Source: Sclerodactyla briareus (lineage: Eukaryota > Echinodermata > Holothuroidea > Dendrochirotida > Sclerodactylidae). Taken from it: 64,000 bases of DNA. Position 1 is the first letter of the stretch. The number at the start of each line of letters is the position of its first letter. The notes beneath the pieces are model-generated. The model saw nothing but the letters and a program-made list of their open reading frames with translations. It had not been told where the DNA came from and did not search any database. A program made the position numbers and the translations under genes. This document shows positions 1 to 12,083 of the stretch, piece by piece. The stretch spans positions 1 through 64,000 of the forward strand of contig JAODTK010005542.1 of NCBI GenBank assembly GCA_026419785.1, given 5' to 3'.

Positions 1-218
1 AGAGAGTGATCAATGAGGGAATTGTCTCCTGAAAATGTTGTTTGCTCTAAGATTGTTAATGCGTTCAAGAACAATCTTTATTTATTTTTCAGGAATCAAG
101 GGCGTATTATTGAGTTCGAGTTTTGGTTCATTTTCTTTCCTGGTGGTGTTGTGGCTCGGGGTCGGTTATGAGGAGTATGTCCTTCCTGACCCTTAATTAC
201 TAAAACTAAACTAAACAG
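1..218 (+). mobile_element. 3' end of a non-LTR retrotransposon (LINE), cut by the window edge
   Basis: The frame starting near base 12 reads SPENVVCSKIVNAFKN followed by LFFRNQ. This resembles the usual C-terminus of LINE ORF2 proteins, where a 'NAFKNRLDKFW'-type block is the last conserved part after the reverse transcriptase. It is followed by a short 3' UTR that ends in CTGACCCTTAATTACTAAAA and ACTAAACTAAAC, a simple tail typical of such elements. The body of the element lies outside the window. A related tail occurs at about 31,370-31,437. The clade cannot be assigned from so short a piece. Confidence 0.5.
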
Positions 219-2640
219 GTAGAGCGATGCATTATTTTTACATGCTTGTTTAGAAGACAAGCTCCAATTTCAGCCAATTGACGGAAATGACTCTAAATGA
301 CTGAATGTTTCTTGCACACCCTCACTTCGCCGTATATACCTCTCATTAAGAAAATACAGAGGAAGACGCAGTTCACCCAATCGCGACCCGCGACAACAAA
401 ATCGCCACATTCGCGGATTCGCGGCCCCAAGGGAATAAACCCAGATAAGAACATGAGAGCGAAAAATAGCTTTGTAGCGTATAGCACAATTCGCGGGCCT
501 AGTAAAAGCACTTTAAGTTAGATGTGTTTAATTCTAACTAATTTTAGTGCGTTTCGCTCGCCCCAGTATCACTCGAAAATAGTAGAGTTGAAACATTCCA
601 CGCCATCAGAGGGAAAAGCTAGTCCGAGAGAGTGAGAATCCAGTCCGAAGGAGTGGAAATTCGTAAGTCGTGAGTGTCGAAGTCACGATCACTTCGAGGA
701 ATTTACCGCCGTGACTGCATCGGAGTTATGTTCTTTCATCCGAGTAACTGTTTCCCGAGGAATGTTAGTGTAGTGAGGGAATGTAGGAGTTAATTGTCAC
801 GCTTTTGTTTGGTAGACAGTGCATTCAGGAGGAAAAGTCCCACCCTTGCAGATCTATACACCATAGCAAAGTATACTGCATTGGTTCATGTGCATCTTTC
901 AAGAAGCAAAATAACCCCAGAAAACTTAAGTCGCTTATACAGGGACTTGTTACAAAATGAGCATTACTCTTCTATCTAGGCTTGTCCGTCCCCGGAACCC
1001 CCAACTCCCAGCGTGTAAGTAGAAGACAGACAGTATTCCTATGATGTATCATGGTAGCAGGCATTCTGGCAATGTCATCTGATAGTGAGTGGCGAACAAA
1101 ACGACGTCACCGTAACGAAGACACTTGTAATTAGCCCCCTCGGTTAGGGGGCTTCGTCGAACAGGTTATGGCCCATCATTCGAGGAGTGCAGCCTCACTT
1201 GTAAAATCTCCTATTGCCGATGACTGTATTTCTAATGGGATTATGGGAGATCCCATTGAAACCCATAAGTTTTCGAATGGGATTTAATAGGGATCCCATT
1301 GAAATTTTTTCTGGGTAGTACGTGAAATATGTTTCAAACCCACTTGTGAACGCGTCATTCAATACGGTGGGGTGTGGGTTTCAGAGAACAGAACTGAAAA
1401 CATGATCGTGTTTGGAGTTAGGTTACGGTCCTGGGAGGACAGATGATTGAACGTTGTCCTCATGATACCCGAGAAAAACAGGAAAATATCAAGGTTCAAA
1501 ATCAGGCAAGCCAATGGTTGATACCTGTTCTGTGATTTTGTGGCCGTCGGTCAGAAGTCGTTACAGTATGTAAAACCAAATAAACAATAACTCCTTGCCT
1601 ATATAAGGGAGGAGCACACCACGTCCGTTTGACTTTGCCTGAGCAGGTCCTGTACTTGGGCTGAACTCCGTGCAGGGCGATCTTGAGCTGGATCTCCGCT
1701 GACATACTGGCGCGCAGGCATGGCACTTACAATATTTACTAATGTGATAATAACCTGCCTCCCGGATGTGTACCGCCAAGCCAGTTCGCCTTAGAGATGG
1801 AGGAAAAAGTGGGTGCACTTGAAATTTAGTAGTGCATGATTAACCGACTTTTGTATACCCCCGCGAGTGCCCTGGGTTCAATCAAAGCTTGCGAACCCAG
1901 AGACCGTTCGCGATAGTGCCGATTGTCCAAAGCGGCAGCGCGTGAGACCAGAATAATCCAGAGCAGCCCTCGCATGTGATATAGGGTGAGGTGCACTTGA
2001 ACTGTGAGGACGCTAACCCCCTTCCGGGGAAGGGGACCCCATGTGGAACAAAACTGGTCGCTTGAGCTATAAGGCGGGATCAGCTTAACTAGGATTTCTG
2101 TGCTGTATAGCTTCCGGACTGTTGATATTGAATATTGCAAGTCCGATTCTTAATAAAAGCCTGACCAGCATTAAAAATTGCCTGGGTTGATCTCCTCTCT
2201 ACCAGGGGTGTTTGTTATGGGCTCTACACGGGTATGGGGGGGGGAAGAAAAATAGAGTCGGCGCTGTATTATACATGTAGTCTAGTAAGTAGATCGGTAA
2301 TAGAGAAAAAAATGATCGGGATATATGTACGCCCTCGATATTATAGCATGTCAATGAAGAAGAAGCTCCATCATTCGTATACTCAGCGTATAAACCCCAA
2401 GGAAAGAAAACAGCCGAGCATGCCATGACGAACAGACCGGCCTATCGGAAGGACAAAACCAGCAATACTGGAGGTATCGCCTCCTCTGGTAACTATTTCG
2501 TCAACTTCGATCCTCGCCCCTTTCCTGTTCTCCCTCCGACACCGGAAGTTACTCAACTTCCGAGTTCATCAGTCGGTTAGAGCAGTGGCGTAGATTCGTT
2601 TTTGGCATTGGGGCGGATGGTCTGCGGACTATTTAGCGGA
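219..2640. other. Stretch with no recognisable gene
   Basis: All frames are broken by stops and no known domain is seen. A perfect 8-bp-stem hairpin (AGCCCCCT, loop CGGTT, AGGGGGCT) lies at 1133-1153. GGATCCCATTGAAA-like words are repeated at 1250-1303. A 61-codon plus frame at 794-979 is amphipathic and composition-wise protein-like (contains SKITPENLSRLYRDLL) but has no match I recognise; it is at best an exon candidate. Confidence 0.5.
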
Positions 2641-2659
2641 GCGCCACCATTGGTGGCGC
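2641..2659. repeat. Perfect 19-bp palindrome
   Basis: GCGCCACCA and TGGTGGCGC are exact reverse complements around a single central T. It sits just after a GCAGTGGCGTAG word at about 2584-2595, a context often seen at the ends of invertebrate repeats. Function unknown. Confidence 0.8.
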
Positions 2660-5600
2660 AGAGTTCCCAGAAAATTTCTGGATTAGGACCTTCAGATGGC
2701 TGGAAAAGGGCGCTTGTCGGGTGTTTGAGCTGCCATTTAGACAGCGTGATGTATCGTGTGTCTGCCATTTCCAATTTAATGAGAGAAAATCAATCTATAG
2801 AAATGTTAATTGGTTTTGGGGGAGGGGGGGGGGGTTTTTTTAAAGTGTGTCCCAAACCAATTCTCCTTGTGGCCGTTTTCCATATGCTCACGTGTATAGG
2901 TAACACGCATCTGGGGAAAGAACCATTTTTTGCCAAATTTGACAAAGTTATTGCGTATGTACTATACTGTACTATATTTGTAACGCGAAAAATGGAAAAC
3001 AGCGTGCGCCTGTGCGAATTGTTTGCATTTTGGACTTCTCAACATTAAAATTCAAGCAATCTCATTAGAAAAATGTGTAGGTCTTTGGGTTGTTGGTGCC
3101 GCGTACGTACCTTCGTTGTGGACCTTCATTCCACTATCATTCTTTTATGAGATGCATGCCTGGATCAATGGAGGAGGAGGGGGGGGTCATCACGGATGCC
3201 ATCCCCCAAAATAAGATATTGTGGGGATATTTCCCCAATCCCACCCTCCCGGATTGACGCTAGCGTTAGAGTAATTCGTCATTCGAGTTGCAATTCACCA
3301 CGTATGTGAGCGTGGATGACACTGCTTAGTGTTTTGTCCACCAGATCTGCCTTCATTATTTTTTGTTTATTGTGAAAATAACAAAGCAGTCGGACCAAAA
3401 TGTCACCGGACCAGCGCATTCATGGAACTACTATAATAAGGTTAATATAATAGCTCATGGGCGTCAACAGGTGGGGGACGGGGGGAATGGCCCCCCCCCA
3501 CTTTTGCAAAGTGGTGGGGAAATCATATCGTTTGTCCCCCATCCCCCACTTTTCCGGACCGTAATAAAATTAATAGGGAACATGCCCGATTGGGTACCAC
3601 TCTAAATGATTCATTTGTGTTATAGCACAGTCAACTAATTCAGGGCGGACCCAGGTGAAGATCTGGAACCAAATAGGGCCGAAGTCGAATGATTACTCAT
3701 TTTCATACGAGTGGTCTCGAATTTTAATGGGAATAGCCAAAAGTGCATAAATTTTTCAAGTTGTTTCGCGCGCAATGGCGCCTTTTTCGAGGCGGTGTTG
3801 TAGGCTAATATGCGATGTAATGTTCGAATCATTCTTTTCACTCGATTAATTTCAGAAGCCTTGGGGTAGACAGCCCCCCCCCCCCCAAGAAAAAACAATC
3901 TATATGAAAAAATTCGGACGAAAACTCGTGGAAATTTGTGAAGGAAAAAGACAGAGTGAAAAAAACTGCTCGAATAATTTTTTTTCTCGATAAAAATGCG
4001 GTTAAGTAGTTCCCAATGGACTGACAAATTTTCTGCTCCAGATTGGAAGTGGCCCGTGCGCCTATGGCTTTCCCTTCGATCCTACAGAGACCGTCGGAGA
4101 CCCATGGATCCCACGCAAACCATAGTAAGAGTAGAAACGTAATGAAAAAAATACCATGATGTGATATCGGTAAAACATCTTAGCATGCACAATGAACTTT
4201 TTGTCTGTATTGTACTCAAATCACACATGTAGATGGGTGCTTTTGCTATTATATTGAGCCTGGCAAGTGCGTTTCGTCGATCTGGAGGATATGAAAATTG
4301 AATGTCTTGGTACGCCTCGCGCCAACTGATGGTGGCGTTCCGCTTAGATGGTCCATTTGCATTCGATGTGTCCCCCCCCCTCCCCTCCGACGACGCACCC
4401 CCTGTAATAGCTTCCATCAATGTTAACAATTAGCTCCGTAATGCACTGAGACGCTTGTCCACGAGTGCGTGCAATGGGCGGACGATATATTCGCTTTAAA
4501 AGGTTCCTAACTATACAAAACATATTTTCGCATTATTGTTCCTAACAAAGAGCATAAAGGATCGTAGCATATTGATTACGGTAGTTTACAAGGGCAGACC
4601 GGACAGGGTCTGGCGAGAACCGACACGACGAATACGAGCAACGAATGAGGAAAATAGACGGATGCCTTTAGGACATCGTGAACAATATGTTTTGAGTTAG
4701 AACCAGACTGTTCGCCATAAGCAGTAACTTGCAGCGCAATGATCCTTGTCTAATTGTGCATGGGGTGACTGATTCTTTTTGCATGGCAGGATGTACCGGT
4801 ACAACGCCAGCAGGTCTCAAGTACCCGAATTCGAACAACGATTCAATTTTTAAGGCGCCTTTCCCATGTACGGTCTACGGGCATTGGCGTAAATGTGTCC
4901 CGCGTCCCGTAAATGTGTCTGAACGAGTGGGAGGAGCTGAAGTATGACTTTGGGTATTCCAAGGTCCACCCCACGTCCGACCGATCGTTTTTTTTAAATT
5001 TCCAGAGGTTTCACATTTGAATCATCTCCACAGATAAAACAAATCGTATTTTGGAATCAAAAGGCCTGACCTAATAGTCACTTCACGTAAAGGCAGCATG
5101 ACATCCTATGTTTGAATAAATTACAAATTACAAAACATTAATGGGGACAGGTATTTGCGGCCCGGCCGGATAACTGGATATTCAGACATCAAAAACCAAA
5201 GTCATGTTTATACATCAGGTATATGTTGATGTTGATGGGAGACGAGGTCTATTTTGGTGGTCTGAAGGGGTATCGGAAAATCTTGAAATAATAGTCCATA
5301 AACAAGCTAAATTGTGAGTTACGCTAAAGCGCTTTCACTATCTATATGGCCTTGCATATATCCGATTCTCAGATTGCAAAAAATCAGTAAAAACGCCAAA
5401 ACAAAAAGTTGGAAGCGGATGTATGAAATAGATAATGTGAGGGAAGCATTTCTCCGCAAAGGTGAGGGGAACAGCATTTTCTCCGGTTAAAGATCGATGG
5501 AGCCTGTCAGCCAGTAAATATAGGCAGTGCCTTTACTTGTGTTTTTGTATGTGACCAGGGAAATTGCTACTGTGACTTCGGAGACAGCTACAGGATCCTA

Positions 5601-5764
5601 CAGGATATTGTCAGCTGCGAATCCTGCACCAGGTACACGGAATAAGGCAACGCCTCTTTGGCTAGACCTTATATCGGTGGGGTAATCACACGCACGGCAC
5701 ACTCGCAAGTGTCTGCCCCTCGTTGTACTGCCCTAATCTCTTGTGCTGCGGAGCCAGGCGTGAG
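2660..5764. other. Stretch with no recognisable gene; many G/C homopolymers
   Basis: Contains the longest open frame of the window (about 2602-3048, + strand, 148 codons). It runs through a poly-G tract, lacks an ATG at its start and shows no domain, so it is treated as chance. Poly-G or poly-C tracts occur near 2820, 3177, 3488, 3876 and 4372. Nothing else is supported. Confidence 0.5.
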
Positions 5765-5767
5765 CAA

Positions 5768-5853
5768 TATTATACATTAATGATCCTACCGATTCGAATC
5801 CCAATCTCCAGGGTGGAAGGTCAACTCTCTACCAATTGTGTTATTAACTCGGT
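5768..5853 (-). repeat. tRNA-like SINE head
   Basis: Read on the minus strand, AACACAATTGGTAGAGAG (D-arm and A-box-like) is followed 20-odd bases later by GGGATTCGAATC, a good match to the polymerase III B box (GGTTCGANNCC). The intervening bases could form an anticodon-like arm. The acceptor stem does not close and the 3' side is not tRNA, so this is read as a tRNA-derived SINE rather than a working tRNA gene. Confidence 0.4.
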
Positions 5854-8800
5854 TTTAAGAGAGTTGCCCTCTTTGTTCATGTTGGAATGAGAGAGTTTAA
5901 TCAATTAAATCGTATGAGACTAGCGCTAATTTTATCGGATGGGGTGTTCCATGGTGCGATAAAAAGGTCGATAAATAAAATTATCGGGACGGTGTCGGCG
6001 CCTATAAAAGAACGGTTGGTGTGATTGAGCTGAAAAATAAAAGTCTCCCCTTCCAATGCCTCGGGCGGTGGTGTTTAGTTTCTTTTGGCAGAGTTCGTGT
6101 GCACAAAGTTGAAATTTCAAAAGCAAGCGAAACATGTGTCTTTTTCAGTAGGATGGTGATATAGTGCGGATTCCACTTAACTGAAAGCAATCAGCAACAT
6201 TTACAGCCACCTCTCTCTGGTGGTGGACTCCCTTGTGCTCACAACAGGCATCAAGGCACCCCCCACCCCCCCCCCCCCCCCCCCCCCCATAGCTTTTATC
6301 ATTGCCTTCCTTGTTTCTATTCCGGCGTATCATTCTTCACAGTAAGCTAAGCTCGCATGACAACCATCGGGGTGGAGTCCCATCGGAACCCCAGCGAGGT
6401 GTGGACCTCCTCCGGGGGAACGCATACCCCCCACATCAGATGAAATCTGGCGCCGCCCCTCCGGAACGTCTACAATACTCCCGGCTTTTCTGTGTCATCA
6501 GCCCTATCTCTCTTGCTTTGCATGTTTACATTGTTACTTGTGAATACAGGACGCGACTTGACGTCCAATAAATGGATCGTGATCAAACTAGTGTGAATCA
6601 GCATCGCACTAGTTGGGCCAAGCCCTTAATGGTCCTAACACCCCCGACCGAACCCCCCCCCCTCTCCCATCTGCCCATCACTACATGACAATCGCAACAC
6701 ATTATTGCGTCGTCTGCCATTTGTCCGAATGAAGGAGATGGATCCAGGTGCCCAATTATAAGGATTTATAGGACCATACAAAATTGGTAATGGAACTCCT
6801 GTCTTGGAAAAGGGCACAAGTTCGAAGTTAAAAACCAGCAGCACGTCACTCGTATAATATGACTCACGTATTCCAAATATATGTAGCATATGAGACAAAA
6901 TGGCGTGCAAACGTTCTTCATGTTGATCAATATGGGCAGACATCCGGCGGGTTTCCACTTGGTCTCGCCTGAAACGTGCTCGTGGTGAGACATAGTCTAT
7001 CTATTGATCACTTTGTCGTGTGCGTTTGTCTGTTTGTTCTAGTCAGTTGTGAGTCGCGATATCTTCTGAAAGTTTAAATTCCATCACGCTGCTGAATTGT
7101 GTGGGGGTTGCCTTATGAAGAGTTGTCGTACACAAGGCACACTTTTGGTCCCGAACGAGCATAGGAATGTCGCACTAAAAGGTCCGTATAATGAAATTGG
7201 ACTGAAAGCTCGTGTGCAGGATATATCATGATCGAAAAACATGTGGTGGTGATAATGGATACAGTTCAGTGTAGGCCTTTAAAACTTTGTTGGGGGGGGG
7301 TGAACACTAACTGATCAGGTTTGCAGCCTGAACTATGTTATTAGGTTAGAACCAACTAGCTAATTTACGCGAATTTTCAACTCCATCGGATTTCACGGAA
7401 CTTGATAGACAAGGTATTCTTTTAATCCCGATGGATTTTAACAGTTAAGTCTAGCTCACTATAGGCCAATTAATGTGACTCATTTGTATAAATAGCACAA
7501 TTCCAGCAATATTCGAAAACACTCGTGTGCACTCGTGTGAAGACATATGGAAACATGCCTGCTGTCGTGCTGTGAATGACTACATCTTGATTTATAGGCC
7601 AAGTTAATGTGGCTCATTGTTAATTAGCACTATTTATGCCATCTTCGAAAACACTTGTGTACACTTGGGTTGCAAAATAGGAAAAATGCAATGCGGTTGG
7701 CTGGTGACTATTATCTGATTCAACATGACAATTGGTAGATGTGATCTTTCTGGTTCTGAGCATGTAATGCCGGTTTGTTATTTATGACTACGCGTGAAGT
7801 ATTGAAGTCAAGATCAAATAGAATCTTGGTGTCCTCATTTGACTAGCTATGCTCCATCAAGTATGAACTCGAAAACGGAATTGGTGATGAAACATTTAAT
7901 ACCCCTCTCCCACTGCAGTTCTAAAACCTTGATAGCCAAGTATTGACGCACGGTGAGAATGACGATGAGATGATTTCGGGATTTATCTATCGACGAAGAG
8001 TCACGCGGTGTTATCACCTGCGCGCGTGAAACTTATGTTAGTCACAATTTGTTCCCCCCCCCCCCGACTGAACTCAAAGTTTTCCCCTCTGGTCAATAAT
8101 ATTATTTTCGTCTCCCCATCGGGGCTCTTAGAGAAGCACCCCCTCTGCGCACGCCACTGTGTTTCATTAACCGACGCCTAACCCCACTTTGCTGACAATC
8201 CCCCTTCCATTTTCCACCAACTCTTCGGGGTCACGCCATGTAGGCCTACCGACTCCGCCTTATATCGAGCGTTCATATATCTACGATCTTATTACCCGAT
8301 TAAAATAAAAACATAACAATCAAACACCAGTCTATCTTCACACACGAAGGTCAATCTCTTTGCCCTATTTTTCCACGTTCTGAACAATTAAGGTTGCATA
8401 TAAATCATTTTTTAATCGCTTACGGTTATAACACTGGCAGCCAGTGTTTCATTGCTTGGGTATAGTTTGCAAGGTCACTCACAGGGTGAACCAATCAAAA
8501 AACTATCAAATGATTAAGCTATCTCGGCGGAAATTTTTGACGGGCCGTGAAGCTGGCAGCGGCGGGTGTTGGGAGTTAAGTTACAGTGATTGTTTATGAG
8601 TGGTAACTGGTCAGTAATTCGATACAGGCTATCGGAAACCTCATGTGAATCCCAATGAAGCTGGGGGCCAGCACCGCCACAACGCCCAGTTAATGCTCTT
8701 GAACGGTAGGCACGGCCATGCTGATTTGACTTGTTGGTAAAGACGTTTCGCAGACTCCGCTAACAAGAAAACCAAACACACTCCAGGTAAGCATGATACA

Positions 8801-9130
8801 GCTGTACGTTACGTATTCATCGACAAAAAGTATTTACCAATTTACATTTTGGAGAGTAATGTTAGTGCAGGTCTTCTCCTGCTTTCTGTTTTGATGATTG
8901 AAATGTTTCAAGTAAATTTTACTAGTGAATAGTGAAACTAAATGTTTAAGTATGGCATTTTCAGGAACGTTTTATTATGACCACTAAATTCCCATTTGAT
9001 GATCAGTTTATACGTGGAAAGCAATATGATAGTTACACACTCTAACAAATGTCTAGTCATTTTAATAACGTGCACTCAAAGTATTTGAGTATATTTCAAC
9101 CTAATGATGGAATTCTATTAATTTATTAAA
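5854..9130. other. Gene-poor stretch
   Basis: No coding signal found. Contains a 30-base near-pure C tract at 6259-6288 and a two-unit direct repeat at about 7461-7672. Otherwise nothing recognised. Confidence 0.5.
7461..7672. repeat. Two-unit direct repeat, ~80-bp units spaced ~135 bp
   Basis: The block at 7461-7540 (starting ATAGGCCAATTAATGTGACTC and ending in CGAAAACACTCGTGTGCACT) recurs at about 7595-7672 with scattered substitutions and indels. Probably a decayed tandem or dispersed repeat. Confidence 0.6.
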
Positions 9131-9149
9131 AGATTGGGGAACTCCTCGT

Positions 9150-9226
9150 TATTTTATTTATTTTTTTTATTTTTTTTACGTTTATTATTTTTTTTTTTTT
9201 TTTTTTTTAATTTTATTTTTTTTTAT

Positions 9227-9264
<38 letters not shown>

Positions 9265-9373
9265 TTATTTTTTTTATTTTTTTTATTTTTTTTTTTTTTT
9301 ATTTATTTATTTTTTTTATTTTTTTTAATATTTTAATTTTTTTTTTTATTTTTTTTAAGTTTTTTATTTTTTT
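9150..9373 (+). repeat. Extreme T-rich low-complexity tract
   Basis: About 220 bases made almost only of T runs broken by single A, with (T)nA periodicity near 7-9 bases. The open frames over it (poly-Phe with Tyr and Ile) are trivial consequences of composition. Confidence 0.9.
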
Positions 9374-10284
9374 TATACTTCTGTATTTAAATTCGTTTTT
9401 GTTCTTTTTCTGGATCTCTGGTCGTTCTGGAAGAGTCGTGGCTTCGGGAAATATTTATTATTCAGTCCATCAAATTGTGATACGTTTCTAATCAAATATA
9501 AGTAATTGCACAGACTGCATTTGATGTGACGCCCGCACCGGCCCCGCGAATTTTTTTTTTTTTCTTTTCTTTTTACAACGTACAGGTGAAGTGGAGAGCG
9601 CTTCGGTGATTACTTCATGCATGAATAATGTTGAGGGCCAATGAAGTGCTGAACATAATCTTGAATACTATGATTCCTTTCCTTATTTGGATATATTTGG
9701 AAAATCCTACCCTCAAACTGTCTTTCCATCGATAAGACAGTGAAAACTGAGAGACCTAGTATTACGTAACGACATGCTCAACACGAACTCAGGGCAAAAT
9801 TACTTTTTTAGACCAATTGTGTACCTGATTTTCAAAAAAATAATTAGAAACAAAGTAGTTCATTGAAATCGGAGGAAAAATATTCCTTTTCTCCAAGTAT
9901 TCGAAGGAACAATATTACAGCAATTACGTGTGACTCGATTTTGAAGCGACATTTATCTAGTTCCCCCGTGAAGTAGCACGGGACCAGAAGCAATCAAGAG
10001 ATGAAAAAAGACACATTGAGCTTAGATGTTATTAATCACTCTTTTTCATTTATGTAACTTTTGAAGTGAACCATGTCGCTTCTATTGCCCTTTCAAGAGC
10101 TAACGTATAAAAGACAAATTCGATACGGTATATTAAGATGTTTTGTGTTCACGCAGGGGTGGGTGGATAGGTTGACCGTGCCTGATCCAATATTCACCTT
10201 GCTGATCCATAGTTCTTAAGATAAGATACTATTGCATGGGCCACTGTTAGAACGTTTACTTACCACGTACTTTTGTATTTAATG
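9374..10284. other. Stretch with no recognisable gene
   Basis: No conserved frame or repeat unit seen apart from a T run near 9550-9573. Confidence 0.5.
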
Positions 10285-10484
10285 ATAAATGCACATCCAG
10301 CTGTCGAGTGAGCTCTTGCGCTCCATGAGCCGGTGGAGAGGGGTGAGGGGGGTTTCAGGACTATTCCCGACACATTCCATGGAAATAGCGCTCGGGCACA
10401 AAGTCTTTGTCGGTGTTCATACTTCTATCACTCAGCCAACGAGTTCCAAATGTATAATCATTCTTTCCTGTTTGTTATTTTCAG

Positions 10485-10760
10485 AAGCCGATACGGACCC
10501 ATTTGCTACGCGTACGAGATAAAACCGGGATCACAAGATTGTGACATGGCTGTCAATGAAACTGGCACAGCCATTCTCCGAGTTGCAAATCTCGGAAAAT
10601 ACGGCTATAAACTCTTTTCACCACTTTTGAAACCGAATTGACAATGACCGTGGTCATTTACTATAATGTACTTGTCCCATCGGCCTATGCGCCGTCTTTG
10701 AGAGTGGCTGCACTCGTACTCGTCCTCTTAATTACTCTCAATCACTTAAATATGACCCCT
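10485..10760 (+). CDS. Candidate terminal exon of a secreted or membrane-anchored protein
   Basis: A strong 3' splice site (TTCCTGTTTGTTATTTTCAG) ends at 10484 and is followed by an open frame of 52 codons to a TGA at 10639-10641. The frame reads SRYGPICYAYEIKPG and further on CDMAVNETGTAILRVANL, with two cysteines and one N-glycosylation sequon (NET). Across that stop, one base out of frame, the sequence continues as NVLVPSAYAPSLRVAAL then VLVLLITLNHL. That is small residues followed by ~15 hydrophobic residues, as in a GPI-attachment signal or a short transmembrane helix. I infer that the two parts belong together and that the TGA is a single-base error or a recent mutation. The protein family is not recognised and no upstream exon was found. 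Confidence 0.4.
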
Positions 10761-11254
10761 GGGTTGTCGAATCGAATCCACGACAAGAAAACAGGACAAC
10801 TGACCGCTTCACATTACGTTGGGTGTCCGGGCCAATGCGTTAGTTGGCGCCAACACGAATGTGGAGGAGGGGTTCAAATAGAAATGTTAGCATTAAGCTG
10901 TGTCCGTGGGGCTAAAAATCATTTCGGTTGAGGAAGTGTAGTATCCGCATTGAAACGCGCGAGTTACAGATATTCCTCATTCTTCGTCCCCAATTTGCTA
11001 ATTGGAAATTAATAGTAGTAAATACATGCCTCAAGAAAAACTGCTCATTGGATTCAACGAACCATTACTTACCTGCACCTTTTTTAAAACTTGAGACAGA
11101 AAAATTAGACGGCATTTTTCTATTATAAAGATCGAGCGCTAGTATACGAATTCACATTGACTATTAGAATATCAAGAATGCCTGCATATTTCGAACAATC
11201 ACATTTTTTGATCTCACTGCTCATTTGGGAAATTGGAGTACACCGTTAAGACCA
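10761..11254. other. Stretch with no recognisable gene
   Basis: The frame that carries the hydrophobic tail remains open to about 10,931 but loses any protein-like pattern. Nothing else seen. Confidence 0.4.
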
Positions 11255-12083
11255 TACATAGCGGGACATATACACACAATCATCATCGAATTTCATTCTT
11301 ATAGGGGCAGTAAAAACACCCTAATAGGCCATACATAGCCTGCATATTCCACCAAAATATTTCGAATTCTTCATTTTATAAGGGGCAGTGAATTAACCCT
11401 AATAGGCCATGCATAGCCTGTATAATACACCAATCATCATCATCGAATCTCCATTCTTATAAACGGCAGTTGAACTACCCCTATAGGCCATGCATAGCCT
11501 CATATTGCACGCAATCATCAACAAATCTCCATTCTTAAATGGGGCAGTTGAACTACTCTAATAGGCACATAGCTTACAGATGGTACATAATTTTTTCATC
11601 ATGGAATCACCATCTTAAAGGGGCAGTTGGACTACCCCTAATAGGCAAGATTATCCACATAGCTGGCATATTGTACACAATCAGAATGAAATCTCCATCC
11701 ATATAAGGGCCAGTTGAATACCCCTAATAGGCCATCCATAGCTTGCATATTACACACAATCACATCGAATCATTATTATAAGGGGAAGTTGAAACTTACC
11801 TTTAATAGACCACGCATAGCCTGCATGTTGTACACAACCAGAATCGGAATCTCCATCCATATAAGGGGCAGTTGTTTGGTTTGAACTACCCCATAATAGG
11901 CAGATAGGCCACAAGTAGCTTTCATATTGTACACAATCATTACGAATCATCTTAATTCTTATAAACGGCAGTTGAACTACCCCTAATAGGCTGATAGGCA
12001 GATAGGCCACATTAGCTGCATATGTACACATAAACTAATCGGAATCTTCCATTCATATAAGGGGCAGTTGACTACCCCTAATA
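11255..12083. repeat. Minisatellite, about 10 units of ~75-95 bp
   Basis: Each unit contains a core like ATAGGCCATGCATAGCCTGC, then a TACACAATCAT-type segment, then ATCTCCATTCTTATAA, then GGGGCAGTTGAACTACCCCT. Units begin near 11,255, 11,328, 11,402, 11,482, 11,561, 11,640, 11,727, 11,805, 11,892 and 11,985. GGGGCAGTTG...CTACCCCT in each unit can pair as a small hairpin (GGGG with CCCC). Later units are lengthened by internal duplication of an 'AGATAGGC' word. Confidence 0.85.

Noticed and set aside
2602-3048. Longest open frame in the window (148 codons, +)
   Set aside because: No ATG at the start, passes through a poly-G tract, no domain or splice sites; opposite-strand frames are equally open in part of it.
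9134-9491. Phe-rich open frames
   Set aside because: Direct product of the T-rich tract; no protein-like composition.
11255-12083. CRISPR-like array of regularly spaced repeats
   Set aside because: The whole unit, not just a short repeat, is conserved and there are no unique spacers; the context is eukaryotic. It is a minisatellite.
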